This document shows positions 8,332-16,040 of a DNA stretch of 57,208 nt, in pieces. Each line of letters starts with the position of its first letter. Position 1 is the stretch's first letter. Below the pieces are notes generated by a model. It made no database searches. It was not told the DNA's origin and was given only the letters and a program-made list of their open reading frames with translations. Origin of the DNA: a virus; IMG/VR virus record IMGVR_UViG_3300045996_001423, positions 1-57,208 of that record. The stretch is one strand, 5' to 3'. Position numbers and translations under genes: made by a program.

Positions 8332-8502
8332 ATGTCAGAGTATATAGTTCTATCAGCCAACACCAGTCAGGATCTGGGAACGTTGGTGACCCATCACATG
8401 AACAACGGATGGTGGCCGGTCGGAGGAGTGAGCGTCGTAACCAACGGGTTCCAAACAATGTTTGTTCAAGCCATCAGTCGCTTCTTAGGAGAGACGAAGT
8501 AG
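8332..8502 (+). CDS. DUF1737-like protein, copy A
   Basis: 56 residues with the DUF1737 pattern: MSEYIVLSANTSQDL, then LVTHHMNNGWWPVGGVSV and a short strand ending in QAISR. These small alpha/beta proteins are common in phages and their function is unknown. GAGGAG lies upstream. A related copy follows immediately. Confidence 0.7.
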   Translation: MSEYIVLSANTSQDLGTLVTHHMNNGWWPVGGVSVVTNGFQTMFVQAISRFLGETK

Positions 8503-8679
8503 ATGGAGTACAAAGTCGTGGAGGCATCTAATGCGAGCCGCCTTGAGGAAAGAGTAACGGCCCACATCAAACAAGGCTGGAGGTTAGTGCCTGGAGGGTT
8601 TACTGCTGTCGTTTACGGGTCGTCGATTTGGTACTGCCGGGAACTTCAGCGTGGCTCAGACGTGGTGGCAACGTCGTGA
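8503..8679 (+). CDS. DUF1737-like protein, copy B
   Basis: 58 residues starting directly after the previous stop. It shows the same pattern as copy A: MEYKVVEASNASRLEERV, then HIKQGWRLVPGGF. Together they look like a tandem duplication that has diverged. The stop overlaps the GTG of the nuclease gene. Confidence 0.65.
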   Translation: MEYKVVEASNASRLEERVTAHIKQGWRLVPGGFTAVVYGSSIWYCRELQRGSDVVATS

Positions 8680-9089
8680 CGACCAAGTCTCGAAAAGCGA
8701 AGGGCCGCAGCCTTCAGCAGACCATTCGAAATTCTTTGCGAGAGATAGGTGTTCAGTACGGACTGGTGGACGACGACATTGAATCGCGCGGGATGGGCCA
8801 GAACGGTGTAGACATCATTCTTACACCGGCTGCAAAGAAAGTGTTTGGCGATCTTGCAATAGAGGCGAAGAACCACCAACAGATTAACCTGACATCTACG
8901 TTCTGGCAGCACGCGCCTCGATATCCCAAAGCAGTAAACCTTCTGGTGTCGAAGAAGAACCGAACGTTGCCCCTGGTGACGATGACGCTGAGTGACTACC
9001 TCGACATGCTCCGCAAGCTGCTCGCATACAAGAGTTTGACAGGAGGGGTCAGTGGGCAGGCACCGAATACACCCTCAGAGGCTGAATAA
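8676..9089 (+). CDS. PD-(D/E)XK nuclease-like protein
   Basis: GTG 8676 overlaps the preceding stop; an upstream in-frame start at 8628 would run far into copy B and is rejected. The product (137 aa) has a basic N-terminus (TTKSRKAKGRSLQ) then GVDIILTP and DLAIEAKN. D46, E63 and K65 fit the D...ExK catalytic core of PD-(D/E)XK nucleases, here probably a structure- or end-specific DNA nuclease of the recombination module. Substrate unknown. Confidence 0.75.
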   Translation: MTTKSRKAKGRSLQQTIRNSLREIGVQYGLVDDDIESRGMGQNGVDIILTPAAKKVFGDLAIEAKNHQQINLTSTFWQHAPRYPKAVNLLVSKKNRTLPLVTMTLSDYLDMLRKLLAYKSLTGGVSGQAPNTPSEAE

Positions 9090-9462
9090 GGACGACTGGA
9101 AACGAATGGACAGGCAGGCAACGAAGGTAGTGCTCGACACTTACCAGCAAATTAAGGACTCGTTCGGAGTGGCTCAGTGCATTGACTACTCGCGGAACAC
9201 AGGCGGGCAGGGAGCGCAGTACTCCCCGGACATGAAGTTCAACGCGATGAACGCAGTGGAGTTCAAGGTCGATGTAGAGAGGGCGGTGCAGGCGTCGGTT
9301 AGCAAGGAACTGGCGGCAGAGATACTCTGCAATCCGCAGATATGGCTTGACAACCCCATCCGTACGTTGGAGATGCTCGACGCTGACGCAGCAATCGGTC
9401 GTACTTTCAAGGCGCGGGGCATATTCCCTCCGCGAGCGTACTTCGCACACATAAAGCGATGA
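9052..9462 (+). CDS. Hypothetical protein, 136 aa
   Basis: GTG start after AGGAGG, overlapping the nuclease gene by 38 bases. The product is mostly helical and mixed-charge, beginning with a basic segment (GRHRIHPQRLNKDDWKRMDR). No family recognised. Its place between nuclease and RecA suggests a DNA-metabolism or late-regulator role, but nothing in the sequence proves it. Confidence 0.6.
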   Translation: MGRHRIHPQRLNKDDWKRMDRQATKVVLDTYQQIKDSFGVAQCIDYSRNTGGQGAQYSPDMKFNAMNAVEFKVDVERAVQASVSKELAAEILCNPQIWLDNPIRTLEMLDADAAIGRTFKARGIFPPRAYFAHIKR

Positions 9463-9650
9463 AAAAGCAATACGTTGAAATAAGACGACCCGATAGTCAC
9501 GGCATGAAGTACGTGTGCGTTTCAGATCTAAAAAGCTTTTCTCTTCAAGACGAGTACGACGGCGCAGAACCGGGAGAAGTACTACATCTAACCCTTGTAG
9601 AACTGACGGATGAAGAGTTACTTGCGCTGGGTGACTTCGAGGGCTGGTAA
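9459..9650 (+). CDS. Hypothetical protein, 63 aa
   Basis: ATG overlaps the previous stop (ATGA). A small acidic beta-rich protein (KQYVEIRRPDSHGMKYVCV, then LHLTLVELTDEEL). No known family. Confidence 0.55.
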   Translation: MKKQYVEIRRPDSHGMKYVCVSDLKSFSLQDEYDGAEPGEVLHLTLVELTDEELLALGDFEGW

Positions 9651-9654
9651 AGCG

Positions 9655-9867
9655 ATGAAGACCTGCACCTACTGCGACAAGTACAAAGCACAGTACCAGC
9701 CACGCACAAATTGCGGTCGTTGCTGGTCCAAGTGGTTCGCGACCAACCCCGGTAAAGCTCTGGCCCTCAAGAGAGCGCTCGAAGCCGGTAAGGAAGCATC
9801 CGTTGTAGACGTGGCTGGGAAGAAGTTTGTAAAGATGCTCAAGAAATTCTTAAGAGGAGAACTGTAG
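9655..9867 (+). CDS. Small zinc-finger protein, 70 aa
   Basis: ATG 9655 is chosen because the product then begins at the zinc module MKTCTYCDKYKAQ. C-x2-C is followed by C-x2-C (CGRC) 14 residues later. The C-terminal half is Lys-rich and amphipathic (KKFVKMLKKFLRGEL). Nucleic-acid or protein binding is plausible. Confidence 0.6.
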   Translation: MKTCTYCDKYKAQYQPRTNCGRCWSKWFATNPGKALALKRALEAGKEASVVDVAGKKFVKMLKKFLRGEL

Positions 9868-10154
9868 TGACTGAACGATACGAAGAAACGCTGTCACAGG
9901 TGCTGAACACAGCGGTGGATATTCTGCACGGAAAGGCAGAAGCGAACAACCAGAGCACCCCGTCCAAGTGGCATTACCAGAGCGGCACTACGTTCTTCGC
10001 CATGGTGGAGAGCGAAATCCTGCGGCTCAAGGCTGCGTATGAGGACAAGAAGGAGTCGCCCGACAACGTCGAGCATTCCAGCCGGATTGTGGGCCACGCT
10101 CTCAACGCCGCCCTGGAATTGATCAAGTTCTCATATGTCGAGGGAGACCTGTAA
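9867..10154 (+). CDS. Hypothetical helical protein, 95 aa
   Basis: GTG start after AAGAGGAG. The predicted product is nearly all helical with no recognised motif. It is coupled to both neighbours by 1-base overlaps. Confidence 0.6.
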   Translation: MTERYEETLSQVLNTAVDILHGKAEANNQSTPSKWHYQSGTTFFAMVESEILRLKAAYEDKKESPDNVEHSSRIVGHALNAALELIKFSYVEGDL

Positions 10155-10411
10155 TGACCAACGTGATCTGCGAAGTAAAGGGGCTGGAAGACATGCGTCA
10201 GAAAGTTTTCGCAATCCCCCCAAAGACATGGTTCATAGGCAGAATATCCGGTACGGACATATTCTCTACGTTCTTGTGGACTGGGTTCGTACTGGTAGAC
10301 GTATGTCAAATGGAAACGTGGAGTGGTTTTCATACTGACGGCGTCGTTCGCGCCATGTCTATCGAAGGGTATAAGCCGCTCACAGCCGTGGAAATTCAGG
10401 GGATCGAGTAG
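10154..10411 (+). CDS. Hypothetical protein, paralog of next gene
   Basis: 85 residues; the start shares an A with the previous stop (TAATG). Its middle (IPPKTWFIGRISG, TGFVLVD, W, then VEIQG) lines up with the following gene, so both appear to come from a duplication. Family unknown. Confidence 0.6.
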   Translation: MTNVICEVKGLEDMRQKVFAIPPKTWFIGRISGTDIFSTFLWTGFVLVDVCQMETWSGFHTDGVVRAMSIEGYKPLTAVEIQGIE

Positions 10412-10666
10412 ATGACCGACGTATTCGTAGTTAAACGTGAGGACGTGACGCCGGTAGTCACGGAGTTGAAGGACATCCCCGAGTATACGTTCTTCTACGC
10501 TTCTGTGCCGCGATATTTCAAAGATACGCGCCTGTTCTATAAGGGGTTTAGCGCTGCCTCTACTGTAGCCGTGGGAGAGGGGGGCCATACTTGGGAGCAT
10601 CCCCATAGCCCGTTTGAGAACGTTCGCCTGGTTAAGACGGCGCGTATCGAAGTGGAGGTGGAATGA
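10412..10666 (+). CDS. Hypothetical protein, paralog of previous gene
   Basis: 84 residues starting directly after the previous stop. The pattern IPEYTFFYASVPR, YKGFSAAS, W and a final IEVEVE strand matches the upstream paralog at low identity. It overlaps the RecA start by four bases. Confidence 0.6.
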   Translation: MTDVFVVKREDVTPVVTELKDIPEYTFFYASVPRYFKDTRLFYKGFSAASTVAVGEGGHTWEHPHSPFENVRLVKTARIEVEVE

Positions 10667-11676
10667 TCCAGGTTGAAGCCCCACAAACTGAGGCGGCGAA
10701 GGATGCGGCGATTGAGAAAGCCGTAGCGGAGATCAACAAGGAGCACGGAAAAAACTCCATATTGACTCTGGGGCACCGGGTCGGTGTCACTATACCCCAC
10801 ATTCCTACCGGCATCTACTCCGTAGACAAGTCTGTGCTGGGTTGCGGCGGTTTACCTAAAGGTAGAATTGTCGAGATCTTCGGCGCACCCTCCGGAGGTA
10901 AGACAACAATTGCGCTGATGGCTATAGCGAACGCTCAGAGGACGGGAGGCAGGGCAGCGTTCATAGACGCAGAGTGTGCGTTCGGGGCAGACTGGGCCGC
11001 GATACTCGGTGTGGACGTGGACAACCTTCTGGTGTCGCAACCAGACTACGGTGAGCAGGCACTGAAGATTGTCGAAACGCTGCTTGAATCCAGAGCACTC
11101 GACATCATCGTGGTGGACAGTGTTGCGGCACTCATTCCAAAAGCAGAACTGGACGGCGAGATTGGTGACGCACACATGGCTCTCCAGGCACGGATGATGT
11201 CGCAGGCCATGCGCAAACTGACTTCGGTTGTGTCTTCCTCTGGTACATGCCTTGTGTTCCTGAACCAAACGAGGACCAATCTAGGAATTACATACGGCTC
11301 CAATGAGGTCACGACTGGCGGGAAGGCTCTGCAATTCTACTCGTCGGTCAGACTGAGTGTCAAACGGATTGGGCAGGTTAAACAGAACGAGGAGATTATC
11401 GGCAACAAAACAAAGATTGCTGCCGTTAAAAACAAGGTAGGAGCGCCGTTTCGGGAAGCGGAGATTGACCTGTTGTTCGACCGTGGGTTCGACCGGGTTG
11501 GAAACCTGATCGACATCGGAGTCGAACGCAAAGTAATTTCCAAGGCGGGAGCGTGGTTTAACTGGTCGGAGCAAAAGTTTCAAGGTAAGGAAGCGCTTCG
11601 TTCCTTCATTACCGAAGACGACGCCCGCTACGAAGCATTGCTTGCAGAGGTTCACGGAGGAGACGACGCACAATGA
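10663..11676 (+). CDS. recA: RecA-family recombinase
   Basis: 337 residues. The RecA core is clear: Walker A GAPSGGKTT near residue 74, the catalytic region around IDAECAFG near 105, Walker B LDIIVVDSVAAL near 145, and L1/L2-region signatures (QARMMSQAMRKLT, FLNQTRTNLGITYGS). It would form filaments on single-stranded DNA and promote strand exchange in recombination-dependent replication. It is slightly shorter than bacterial RecA (about 350 aa) and has a short acidic tail. It sits in the operon with nuclease and primase-helicase. Confidence 0.96.
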   Translation: MIQVEAPQTEAAKDAAIEKAVAEINKEHGKNSILTLGHRVGVTIPHIPTGIYSVDKSVLGCGGLPKGRIVEIFGAPSGGKTTIALMAIANAQRTGGRAAFIDAECAFGADWAAILGVDVDNLLVSQPDYGEQALKIVETLLESRALDIIVVDSVAALIPKAELDGEIGDAHMALQARMMSQAMRKLTSVVSSSGTCLVFLNQTRTNLGITYGSNEVTTGGKALQFYSSVRLSVKRIGQVKQNEEIIGNKTKIAAVKNKVGAPFREAEIDLLFDRGFDRVGNLIDIGVERKVISKAGAWFNWSEQKFQGKEALRSFITEDDARYEALLAEVHGGDDAQ

Positions 11677-11879
11677 CCTACGTATTCAAGTGCAGTGACT
11701 GCGGTAAAGAGGTTAAGCACACTCCTGAGGAAGGTTACGAGGACATTTACGCCGTAGCTTATATTGCTGGGGCGCGGCATGAGCGTTTCGACCCGGACAA
11801 CCGGCGAGCGGACGGGTTTTGGTGTCTGACGGCGGGGGCGAAGTGCCTAGTGCTTCAAGGTCTGGAGGTGGATTACTAA
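11673..11879 (+). CDS. Small zinc-ribbon-like protein, 68 aa
   Basis: ATG overlaps the RecA stop (ATGA). An N-terminal CSDCGKEV knuckle and two later cysteines (WCL, KCL) suggest a zinc ribbon. The stop TAA overlaps the NadV start as TAATG. Function unknown. Confidence 0.6.
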   Translation: MTYVFKCSDCGKEVKHTPEEGYEDIYAVAYIAGARHERFDPDNRRADGFWCLTAGAKCLVLQGLEVDY

Positions 11880-13378
11880 TGAACCCGTTGTTGATGGCAG
11901 ATTTTTACAAACTTGGGCACAGGGCCTGCTACCCCCCGTCTACCACGCAGGTCTGGTCGAACTGGACGGCGCGAAAGTCTCGTGTCCCTGGAGTTGACCA
12001 GATTGTCTTCTTCGGACTGCGCTACTTCATTGAGAAGTATCTGTGCGAGGAGTTCGAATACAACTTCTTCCGCCGTCCAATTAAGGAAGTGGTAGACCAG
12101 TACCGGGAGGTAGTCAGCGCTACGCTTGGCGACCCGAACCCGTACACAAAGCACATCGAGCAGCTTCACGACTACGGCAGGAAGACTGGTGGCCTGCCTA
12201 TCCGGATCTACGCCCTGCCTGAGGGGTCTCAGGTTGATGTCGGCGTACCGGCGCTGGTTGTTACGAACACCAAGCCGTGGGCGTTCTGGCTACCCAACTA
12301 TCTCGAAACGATTCTGAGCAACATACTGTGGAAGCCGATCACGTCGGCCACCACAGCCAGAGAGTACCGGAAGATCTGCATGAAATACGCACGGCAGGCT
12401 GGCGAGACGGACTTCTCGTTCGTTGACTGGCAGTGCCACGACTTCTCGATGCGCGGTATGAGCGGGGTGGAAGACGCGGTCCTGTCAGGCATGGGCCATC
12501 TGCTGTCGTTCTCCGGTACGGATACGATCCCCGCTATCCTCGCGGCGCACAAGTATTACAACGCCCCGTACTCGGTGGGCGGCAGCGTAAACGCCACGGA
12601 GCATTCTGTAATGTCGGCAGGAGGTAAGGAGTCGGAACTGGAAACGTTCCGCCGCCTGATCGAGGACGTTCACCCGACCGGCGTGGTCAGCATCGTCAGT
12701 GACACCTGGGATCTCTGGAAGGTGTTGACGGAGTACGTGCCCGCTCTGCGTGACAAGATCCTGGCGCGAGATGGAAAAAGTGTGTTTAGGCCCGACAGCG
12801 GTGACCCGGTGAAGATTCTGTGCGGCGACAGTTCCAAGTTTATGGAGATCGAGCACGGGTATAAGTCCTCACACCACCCGGCGTTTTACGGAGTGCTTTG
12901 TCTACTCCAGCAACACCTTGGCGTGGAGTACCGGGACGGAAAACTGCCCCTGATCAAAAAGGCCGGTGCAATCTATGGCGACTCTATCACACTGGAGAGG
13001 GCAGACCAGATCCTCGACCTCACAGTGAACGAGTTGCGCATGTCGCCGTATAACGTGGTCCTCGGAATTGGCTCGTACACATACGAACTGGTGACGCGTG
13101 ACACCTACGGTCAGGCGATGAAGGCTACGGCGGTGCGCAACGGAGATGAGATCATTCCGATTTGGAAAGACCCAGTGACCGACGACGGAATGAAGAAGTC
13201 CCTGAAGGGCATCCCTGCAGTGTACGAGAACGAGATGAACAACGGATACTTCGTCGTTGATAACCAACCAGAAGAAGCCCTTGACAACTGCGCTTATTGT
13301 AAGGTGTACGAGAACGGGTTGCACTTAGTGAAGGACGACTTTGAAACGATTCAAAAGAGAGCGAGGGTAGGACTGTGA
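11879..13378 (+). CDS. nadV: Nicotinamide phosphoribosyltransferase
   Basis: 499 residues from ATG with TCTGGAGG upstream; an earlier in-frame start at 11819 has no good site. It matches the NAMPT/NadV family along its length: N-terminal DFYKLGHRACYP, VWSNWTARKSR, the substrate region FSMRGMSG near residue 188, and the PRPP/nicotinamide signature FRPDSGDP near residue 304. It joins nicotinamide and PRPP to make NMN, the key step of NAD+ salvage. It lies with a PRPP synthetase gene two positions downstream, so the phage carries both enzyme and co-substrate supply. Length is normal for the family. Confidence 0.95.
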   Translation: MNPLLMADFYKLGHRACYPPSTTQVWSNWTARKSRVPGVDQIVFFGLRYFIEKYLCEEFEYNFFRRPIKEVVDQYREVVSATLGDPNPYTKHIEQLHDYGRKTGGLPIRIYALPEGSQVDVGVPALVVTNTKPWAFWLPNYLETILSNILWKPITSATTAREYRKICMKYARQAGETDFSFVDWQCHDFSMRGMSGVEDAVLSGMGHLLSFSGTDTIPAILAAHKYYNAPYSVGGSVNATEHSVMSAGGKESELETFRRLIEDVHPTGVVSIVSDTWDLWKVLTEYVPALRDKILARDGKSVFRPDSGDPVKILCGDSSKFMEIEHGYKSSHHPAFYGVLCLLQQHLGVEYRDGKLPLIKKAGAIYGDSITLERADQILDLTVNELRMSPYNVVLGIGSYTYELVTRDTYGQAMKATAVRNGDEIIPIWKDPVTDDGMKKSLKGIPAVYENEMNNGYFVVDNQPEEALDNCAYCKVYENGLHLVKDDFETIQKRARVGL

Positions 13379-13776
13379 AATTGTTTTCGTTTGGTAAAGA
13401 CGGTGGTTCTGAATCCACAGTGTCGGGGCTCTTCTTCGTGGAGATCAAGTCATTGTTCTCCATTGCGGTGCTGCGGTTTGCTGAGGGGTCGCGGGACGCT
13501 TACCACGACCACGCTTTCAACTCTATTTCCTGGGTGTTAAGCGGTGCTCTTATCGAGCACCACCTAAACGGTGCCGTGACAACTCATTTCCCCAGCATCC
13601 GACCCATTATTACACGCCGTAACACCTTCCACAAGGTTGTGAGTTTTGACACCACGTGGGTGTTCACGCTGCGCGGGCCTTGGGCGGCGCACTGGCATGA
13701 GTTCCTCCCACACCAACAGGAACAGATTACTTTGACGCACGGAAGAAAGGTTGTGGCGACAGGAGGAGACGAGTGA
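13375..13776 (+). CDS. Cupin-like protein
   Basis: 133 residues from GTG, overlapping NadV. The conserved part is YHDHAFNSISWVLSGALIEHH followed later by RRNTFHKV and a Trp-rich strand (WAAHWHEF), typical of a single cupin barrel with histidine metal ligands. It sits between the NAD-salvage genes nadV and prs, so a linked role is possible but not shown. Substrate unknown. Confidence 0.7.
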   Translation: MKLFSFGKDGGSESTVSGLFFVEIKSLFSIAVLRFAEGSRDAYHDHAFNSISWVLSGALIEHHLNGAVTTHFPSIRPIITRRNTFHKVVSFDTTWVFTLRGPWAAHWHEFLPHQQEQITLTHGRKVVATGGDE

Positions 13777-14648
13777 CAACAGGAACACTGAGAGTTGAAA
13801 AAAGCGAACTGCTGGACATCTTCACCTACCCGGCAGGAGAGACGCAGGTTCGGCTGACCGAAGCGGGTGTGAAGTTCGTACAGCGGTGCGGGAGGCTCAA
13901 CGTCATCGCGAACATATACAACGCGCAACACCATATAAATACTCTGCTCACACTTAACGCTTTAGACGGTATCCTTGCTCCGGGACAGGGCCATCTCTTT
14001 CTACCATACCTACCGTACTCCCGAGCGGACAGGAGATTCTGTCCAGGAGACTGTCTGGGACTGGTGATGTTCTTCGACGCACTTCGTAGCGACGTGATAT
14101 TTGACGCGTATACGCTGGACGCACACTCAGCAATTGCAGAGAAGTACGGTGTCGTAAACATTTCGCCACTGCCCCTGATCAAAAGGTCCATCGTGGACTT
14201 CGCCCGACGCAACAACACGAAGTCGGTGACGGTGCTATACCCGGATAGAGGGGCGTCTGAACGCTACACACTGACCGGGCACATCAACTGCAACACGGAC
14301 GGAGTGACGGTCAATGTACTGCACTGCAGCAAGCGGCGTAATCCTGTTACGGGAAAGCTGGAAGGCTTCGACGTACCCGGCAAGGAGTCGTTTGCAGACT
14401 CTGCAGTTCTGATTGTGGACGATATCTGTGACGGCGGCGGGACGTTCGTGGGCATCGCAGACAGCCTCGCCGGTTATGGCTTGACACTTGGTTTATATGT
14501 AACCCACGGCATCTTCTCTAAAGGCTTCGGGGAACTGAACGAGAGATTCGACCACATCTACACCACGAACAGCTTCCCTGAGAAAGGACCAAAAGATTTA
14601 GTGACTACATACGACGCAGTTGGCTTGATGTTGGAGGCTACGAGGTGA
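13773..14648 (+). CDS. prs: Ribose-phosphate pyrophosphokinase (PRPP synthetase)
   Basis: 291 residues from GTG. The family is shown by FLPYLPYSRADRR (ATP-binding flexible region) near residue 80, YPDRGASER near 151, and the PRPP-binding loop LIVDDICDGGGTF at about 212-224. It makes PRPP from ribose-5-phosphate and ATP. Slightly shorter than the cellular enzyme (about 310 aa). In context it supplies PRPP to NadV, and also to nucleotide synthesis. High confidence. Confidence 0.93.
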   Translation: MTTGTLRVEKSELLDIFTYPAGETQVRLTEAGVKFVQRCGRLNVIANIYNAQHHINTLLTLNALDGILAPGQGHLFLPYLPYSRADRRFCPGDCLGLVMFFDALRSDVIFDAYTLDAHSAIAEKYGVVNISPLPLIKRSIVDFARRNNTKSVTVLYPDRGASERYTLTGHINCNTDGVTVNVLHCSKRRNPVTGKLEGFDVPGKESFADSAVLIVDDICDGGGTFVGIADSLAGYGLTLGLYVTHGIFSKGFGELNERFDHIYTTNSFPEKGPKDLVTTYDAVGLMLEATR

Positions 14649-14947
14649 GGGCAGCGCTGTTTCTCTGCGCCCTGTCGCTCGCCGCGCAAGACAGCCGTCG
14701 TATCACCACCGACCAGCACGGTATGGACGTAGCAGAGTTCGACAAGGCTCACTACGAGTACATGCGCAAGTACTACGGCTGTCCTGTTGACGGCCCCTGG
14801 TCCAGTGAGACATGCAGCAACGCCAGGCAGGAGCGGGACGTGGACATGTACGACGAGGCGCGGGCTAAGGCTATGAAGGCGTACAACCTGACGGCACCGG
14901 AGAAGGCAAAGAAGCGGGGTTGGTGGAGTCGGTTATGGAAAAGGTAA
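14645..14947 (+). CDS. Secreted or periplasmic small protein, 100 aa
   Basis: GTG overlaps the Prs stop. The start RAALFLCALSLAAQ looks like a short signal peptide with a possible cleavage after Ala. The rest is helical, has two cysteines (YGCP, TCSN) and ends with a basic tail (KKRGWWSRLWKR). Function unknown. Confidence 0.6.
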   Translation: MRAALFLCALSLAAQDSRRITTDQHGMDVAEFDKAHYEYMRKYYGCPVDGPWSSETCSNARQERDVDMYDEARAKAMKAYNLTAPEKAKKRGWWSRLWKR

Positions 14948-15183
14948 CGGTCTACGTTATACGCCGCCATTCGGACGGGAAGTTTTATCACAAGTCTGGA
15001 TGGAGAGACAAGATGCAGGATGCCCGGTTCTACCAGAACAAAGGGTTTGCCACTGCGAATGTCAGAACGGTCTGCTCTTACGTGATAGGCGGAATGTTTT
15101 CGGTTGAAGAGTATGAGTTGCTACCGACAGGCAGGGACACTGTTGTTCGGGTAGGCGGCGAAGACGAAGAGGAGTTTGAGTGA
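14935..15183 (+). CDS. Hypothetical protein, 82 aa
   Basis: ATG 14935 with GGTGGAG upstream is preferred to 14920. A small protein with a beta-rich N-terminus (KVTVYVIRRHSDGKFY) and an acidic C-terminus. No family recognised. Confidence 0.6.
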   Translation: MEKVTVYVIRRHSDGKFYHKSGWRDKMQDARFYQNKGFATANVRTVCSYVIGGMFSVEEYELLPTGRDTVVRVGGEDEEEFE

Positions 15184-15506
15184 GTCAGGAAGACGCATTG
15201 ATTGAAACGCCGGATTCCCAGAAGCAGATGCGGGAGTTGTTGCTGGCGCTGGTGAACGACGCTATTGAGGGGCGTTTGCTGTCCGTGACGGTGATCATGG
15301 AAACCACCAGCGGGCAGATGGCAACGCGCCGCACTACGCTGCACAGTCCGTTTGCTGTTGCCGGGTACATGGACGCAGTGAAGTACGACATTACAGCCGA
15401 GTCGTTCTTCGATGAGGAGTACTCAGACTCTGATTCGATGCTGGTGGAAGTAATGATGGACGAAGAGGTTGACGACGACGAAGACGAGGATGAGGAGGAA
15501 GATTAA
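15180..15506 (+). CDS. Hypothetical protein with very acidic tail, 108 aa
   Basis: GTG overlaps the previous stop. After a normal folded N-terminal part, the last 16 residues are almost all Asp and Glu (DDDEDEDEEED). Such tails can mimic DNA or bind basic proteins, but no function is proved here. Confidence 0.6.
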   Translation: MSQEDALIETPDSQKQMRELLLALVNDAIEGRLLSVTVIMETTSGQMATRRTTLHSPFAVAGYMDAVKYDITAESFFDEEYSDSDSMLVEVMMDEEVDDDEDEDEEED

Positions 15507-15560
15507 GTGGCGTACGCACTGCGCTTCTACAAGGTCGAAGAGGTAGAAAACCATGGATGA
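15507..15560 (+). CDS. Possible micro-ORF, 17 aa
   Basis: GTG directly follows the previous stop and the strong site GAGGAGGAAG. It reads MAYALRFYKVEEVENHG and stops inside the next gene's start (ATGGATGA). It could be a real mini-protein or a coupling leader for the gene at 15553. Short length makes it uncertain. Confidence 0.35.
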   Translation: MAYALRFYKVEEVENHG

Positions 15561-15813
15561 CAATCTGACCGTCCACACAGGTATTGAATTTCCTGCCGGG
15601 ACTATCGTGGTTACCACGATAGTTGAAGACACAGATAAAATTACTGTGACAAAGGAACTGTACACAAAAGCTCTTGCGGAGAAAGGTTCCCGTTCCGGTG
15701 TGTGTTTCGAGATCGTTCGGAGCGACGTTGCTGACATCGAGTGCGCAGTTACAAACGCCTTGAAGCAGACCACAAGGCGTGTCCATGAGCGGATCAATAA
15801 GGGAGATGTGTAG
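15553..15813 (+). CDS. Hypothetical protein, 86 aa
   Basis: ATG with GAAGAGG upstream. The N-terminal beta part encodes IVVTTIVED, where the DNA forms a perfect 23-base inverted repeat. The C-terminal half is helical. No family recognised. Confidence 0.6.
   Translation: MDDNLTVHTGIEFPAGTIVVTTIVEDTDKITVTKELYTKALAEKGSRSGVCFEIVRSDVADIECAVTNALKQTTRRVHERINKGDV
15601..15623. repeat. Perfect inverted repeat, 10-bp arms, 3-base loop
   Basis: ACTATCGTGG, TTA, CCACGATAGT inside the coding region of the 15553 gene. The symmetry is more than the encoded repeat of Thr-Ile-Val requires. It may form an mRNA hairpin or be a protein-binding site. Confidence 0.8.
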
Positions 15814-16040
15814 TGGCACAGCCATGGGTGCATTCGTTAAGCAGCGCCCGCCAACTCCATGGAGCAAAAACAATAATGAATTCATTATCAATAGGGGATA
15901 GGGTGTCGTTTTTCTACAACGGCGCACGCTACCCCGGAACGGTGAGCCACCTTTTTGCGGACCTCACCATCATTCAACCAGCCCAGCCACTCGACGTTCG
16001 CGGCGTTGAAGTGAGCATGGTCGAGAAAGCGTCGGTGTAA
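15813..16040 (+). CDS. Small SH3/KOW-like protein, 75 aa
   Basis: GTG 15813 overlaps the previous stop; ATG 15876 is an alternative that starts exactly at the folded part MNSLSIGDRVSFFYNG. The sequence SIGDRVSFFYNGARYPGTVSHLF resembles a small beta-barrel. Function unknown. Confidence 0.55.
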   Translation: MAQPWVHSLSSARQLHGAKTIMNSLSIGDRVSFFYNGARYPGTVSHLFADLTIIQPAQPLDVRGVEVSMVEKASV

